Notes under the pieces: model-generated
What the model was told of the DNA's origin: nothing
The model's database searches: none
Seen by the model: the letters and a program-made list of their open reading frames with translations, nothing else
Part shown: piece by piece, positions 43,196 through 45,971 of the stretch
Position numbering within the stretch: position 1 is the stretch's first letter
How the letters are laid out: the number at the start of each line of letters is the position of its first letter
Position numbers and translations under genes: made by a program
Source of the DNA: Cytophagales bacterium
GTDB taxonomy: Bacteria; Bacteroidota; Bacteroidia; Cytophagales; Cytophagaceae
Length of the DNA: 45,971 bases
NCBI GenBank assembly: GCA_013297765.1
Contig: JAAFID010000008.1
Location: forward strand, 1 to 45,971
Reading direction: 5' to 3'

Positions 43196-45971
43196 CTACT
43201 CTTTCTTGGGTTGCACATTCAATATATGCACCCACCCTTTCAGCGAACTCTTCGCATCTCTAGGTTTTTGGCGACGTTCGTAAGTGATTAGGGCATAATA
43301 ATAATACACCCCATCGGTGAAATTCTTGTCATTTTGGTAAGGATTCCACCGCAATTCTGGGTCGCCATCTTGATAGTGAACAAGTGCTCCCCAACGGTTG
43401 TATATACTCAATTGTACACTTTTTACCCCTACAGGATATTTCATTGGCCCAAAATATTGATTGTATTTATCATCATTGGGTGTAATCAAGTTGGGCAAGG
43501 CATAATAGGCACAATTGTCGTTGCATTCTACATTACTTTGATCGCTTTCTAAACCCAGCATGCTCACCGCTGTAACACTGTAGCAAGCTGCCTGAGATTC
43601 GTTGTCAAGGTCAATGTATCGGGTGGTGTCAAAGCCAAAAAATTTGTAAAATTTATATTCACTTTCTTCGTCTGCTGCTTTGTATAGATTAAAGCCCATT
43701 AACTTAGAACTACAATTTTCAGAAGTAGTATCAAAAGTCCAGCTCAGTTTGTTTTTATAGGGGCGTATCAACAAAGAGTCTATTGGCAAATCGCAATTTT
43801 GATCTACCAGACTCAGTTTTGGTGGGCATGGCTTAGTAGAGTCGCCTGGCGACAAGCATATTTCTTGCGAAAAATTAACCAATGGTCGTGGCAAACTGTC
43901 GTAGCAATATCTGCCTCGTGTTTCTATGTAATAGCAAAGGGTGTCATCTATATCTAGCCCAGTATTGATATAGGTTGCAGGGCTTGTGGTGGCAGCAACA
44001 CTATCGATTAGGGTAAAAGTTGTTTCCTTATTTTTCTTTCTATAAATGTATTGGGTGTACTTACTATTGTCCCAAGCTGTGCTGTATTGCCACGATAAAA
44101 ATATTCTTTTGTTGCCTGGTTTGCCACTCAAAAATACCGTACTCGTTAGGGTAGTTTTGCTTTGTACAACCCCATCTTTTACCAATGCCAATTGATATAT
44201 CCATTGCTGATTTTTGGTATTTAATATTTCTAAAGAATCTACAAAAGTGGTGTCTGCCAGATTGGAAGTCGTAAAAATGGATTTGAATAAAGCGTTTTCA
44301 TTGTTACTTTTTCTACTTAATACATATTGAAAATTGCCACTTATCGCCCCCGGCGGCCGCATCCACTGAATGGCAATTTGCCCTTTTTCTACATCGGTTT
44401 TAATTACGGATACCTTGGTAAGTAATGGCTCGTAGTAAAATGAAGACATACATTGCTCTTCAGAAAGTACACTATTGCCTTGTGCAGTACCCCCGAATCT
44501 AGCACCTAGAATGTAGCAATAGTTATTGCCCTGCACAATATTGAACGTATCTAGGTACAATGTGTCGAGGTCGCTGACCGAACCTATTTTTACAAAATCG
44601 CTTGGCAGGCTAGTTTCGCAGGGCGTAGGCGTGTAGTTGCCATTGCCGCAATCTCTACGATAAATGACAATAGAATCGGCATTGGTGCATGGGTATTTGT
44701 TCCATGAAACAAGAAAACCATTTACTTGTCTATTGATTTTAACGTTGCTTGGTCTAGGTCCATTGACTTTTATTTGCCAAGTTTTGAACGTAACCAGTTG
44801 TTGCGAGGCTACTACCTGATCGGCTGCTTTGAAGGTAATAAAATAGGGCTGTTGGCGAATAGCGGCACAGCCTGCATTCCAGGTGAATATACCTGCTCCT
44901 GGATTTGCCACCAGATTTGACCCTACTGGATTTAAAGGATTAATCAAGGTAAACGAAGCACCACTGGGTAACTTTGGAGCTGTTAAGAAGATATTTTGAT
45001 AATTGCGTGGGCGAATAGAATCAGGGTCATAGGTAATAATTGTATCTTTAAAAATAGTATTAATCCCAGCCTCTACACAAGTATCGTTAGGAATAACCAG
45101 CTCTGGGCGGCGGTTAGGATTTTTCTTGATATTGATTTGCATATCCCTTACCATCACTGAAAGTTTCCTGTACCTGCCATCTATCGACGACTTTCGCCAC
45201 TCTGTTATTTCTATAGCCACGTTGTATAACCCTTCTCTAGTAGGTGCATTCCATACAAAGTCACCTTTGGTAGTACTGATATTGCTGAATGCAGCACCAC
45301 CACCTACTGCTGGACCAGGCTGAACAGATTCAGGGCTTATGAAATTATTTACTGGAAAATCTCTATCGGATTTCGGTACTGTCATGTTATAAGAAATGCT
45401 ATCGCCATCGGCATCTACTGCCCCAGGATTATGCGTAAATATTTGCCCCACTGCTCCCTCATCAATAGGTGGAATGGTAAGCCTTGGCAAAGTATTTCTT
45501 GTTTGTGTAGTAAAAATGGTTGTTTGCAAGTAGAATGGAACTTCACTAGTTTTCCTATTAATATTTTCAATTCCGTTATTCCTATTCAGTTTTACATAGC
45601 TTATGGTAAATGAGGTCCCGGGAGGAACATTTTTCACCCTACCTGTGTAGATATATTGGCGAGTATCATTATCTAAATCAGAGATAATTGGGTTTTTTAC
45701 AATAATAATTGAAGACCTATCGCTAAATTGAAATTCTGCCTGAGCTTGTGATTCGATTAAACCATCAATGTTAGTAAGCGACTCAATACTCATAAACAAA
45801 ACCATTGTAAATTCTATTTCTGAATTTGCTACAAATTTTGCTGTGATTTCGCCTGCTTTTAAGTGCGTGGCTTTCCCATTATTTGAAGCAATTAATAGAA
45901 AAGCAATTGAAAACATCCACACTAAAAATAGTTTGTAGGCATTGTATCTATTGGGTATGTGAATACTGGTT
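43196..45971 (-). CDS. Large cell-surface protein with gliding-motility-associated (T9SS type B) C-terminal domain, start at or beyond window edge
   Basis: At least 908 residues; GTG and ATG codons occur near 45922 and 45916, but the frame stays open to the window edge and includes a basic stretch (NRYNAYKLFLVWMFSIAFLL) that completes a better signal peptide, so the true start is probably further right. The N-terminal part (THLKAGEITAKF) and repeated fibronectin/Ig-like modules, e.g. PPGTSFTISYVKLNRNN and GDFVWNAPTREGLYNVAIEI, fill the body. The last ~95 residues are the type B T9SS sorting domain: LPNLITPNDDKYN, VQLSIYNRWGALVHY and DGVYYYYALITYERR. Surface adhesin-like role is inferred. Confidence 0.9.
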   Translation of the reverse strand, partial: TSIHIPNRYNAYKLFLVWMFSIAFLLIASNNGKATHLKAGEITAKFVANSEIEFTMVLFMSIESLTNIDGLIESQAQAEFQFSDRSSIIIVKNPIISDLDNDTRQYIYTGRVKNVPPGTSFTISYVKLNRNNGIENINRKTSEVPFYLQTTIFTTQTRNTLPRLTIPPIDEGAVGQIFTHNPGAVDADGDSISYNMTVPKSDRDFPVNNFISPESVQPGPAVGGGAAFSNISTTKGDFVWNAPTREGLYNVAIEITEWRKSSIDGRYRKLSVMVRDMQINIKKNPNRRPELVIPNDTCVEAGINTIFKDTIITYDPDSIRPRNYQNIFLTAPKLPSGASFTLINPLNPVGSNLVANPGAGIFTWNAGCAAIRQQPYFITFKAADQVVASQQLVTFKTWQIKVNGPRPSNVKINRQVNGFLVSWNKYPCTNADSIVIYRRDCGNGNYTPTPCETSLPSDFVKIGSVSDLDTLYLDTFNIVQGNNYCYILGARFGGTAQGNSVLSEEQCMSSFYYEPLLTKVSVIKTDVEKGQIAIQWMRPPGAISGNFQYVLSRKSNNENALFKSIFTTSNLADTTFVDSLEILNTKNQQWIYQLALVKDGVVQSKTTLTSTVFLSGKPGNKRIFLSWQYSTAWDNSKYTQYIYRKKNKETTFTLIDSVAATTSPATYINTGLDIDDTLCYYIETRGRYCYDSLPRPLVNFSQEICLSPGDSTKPCPPKLSLVDQNCDLPIDSLLIRPYKNKLSWTFDTTSENCSSKLMGFNLYKAADEESEYKFYKFFGFDTTRYIDLDNESQAACYSVTAVSMLGLESDQSNVECNDNCAYYALPNLITPNDDKYNQYFGPMKYPVGVKSVQLSIYNRWGALVHYQDGDPELRWNPYQNDKNFTDGVYYYYALITYERRQKPRDAKSSLKGWVHILNVQPKKE

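Noticed and set aside
1-45971. CRISPR array
   Set aside because: No set of regularly spaced 25-40-bp repeats was seen; the 10-11-bp TTAACA arrays are far too short and lie at promoters.

Overview
The window comes from a low-GC member of the phylum Bacteroidota, most likely a gliding or T9SS-bearing lineage near Chitinophagales/Sphingobacteriales (the order is inference). The evidence is a GldC protein, a PorP/SprF-family protein, cargo with type A and type B T9SS sorting domains, DUF1573 and DUF5687 proteins, a Bacteroidota-style CcmD, and several promoters with the phylum's -7 element TAnnTTTG.

Left part (1-11.9 kb). The window opens inside a DUF1016/YhcG-type PD-(D/E)XK nuclease gene, followed by a short remnant that looks like the C-terminal tail of a restriction/N6-adenine methylase enzyme. 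Next come anmK (peptidoglycan recycling), an exported CsgG-like/beta-rich protein, a DUF1573 protein, the ammonium channel amtB, a PorP/SprF gene overlapping a TPR-PD40 gene, a lone DUF5687 membrane protein, a fatty-acid desaturase, an IscA-like protein and a PyrR-like phosphoribosyltransferase.

Restriction island (11.9-17.2 kb). Three tightly packed minus-strand genes encode a 327-residue subunit with an MTase-like FTP motif, a 1317-residue protein joining a GIY-YIG nuclease, an SF2 helicase and an NPPY adenine methylase, and a 102-residue unknown. They sit between ordinary housekeeping genes.

Middle (17.3-28 kb). An epimerase and ccmB-ccmC-ccmD (no ccmA in the window) face tpiA-prmA. A giant exported protein of about 1679 residues, with no recognisable family, overlaps the end of prmA. 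plsY follows.

Putative phosphate-regulated pair (28.4-33.5 kb). A T9SS-secreted protein and a TonB-dependent receptor lie in tandem on the minus strand. Both are preceded by 10-11 bp-spaced direct repeats of TTAACA that resemble Pho boxes, and a 40-bp palindromic terminator separates them. This is the most interesting regulatory signal in the window.

Right part (33.5-46 kb). yraN is followed by a divergent MarR-family regulator/gldC pair with two overlapping 8-9-8 inverted repeats. After these come a methyltransferase, an SGNH lipoprotein, a 44-residue membrane protein too short for ordinary ORF cut-offs, a polyprenyl diphosphate synthase, a small His-rich exported protein and a YitT protein. 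Two toxin-antitoxin modules (DUF6364/PIN and HigBA) flank hemH, then glycyl-tRNA synthetase, and finally a large T9SS type B cargo protein whose start lies at or beyond the right edge. No rRNA, tRNA, CRISPR array or intact insertion sequence was recognised.
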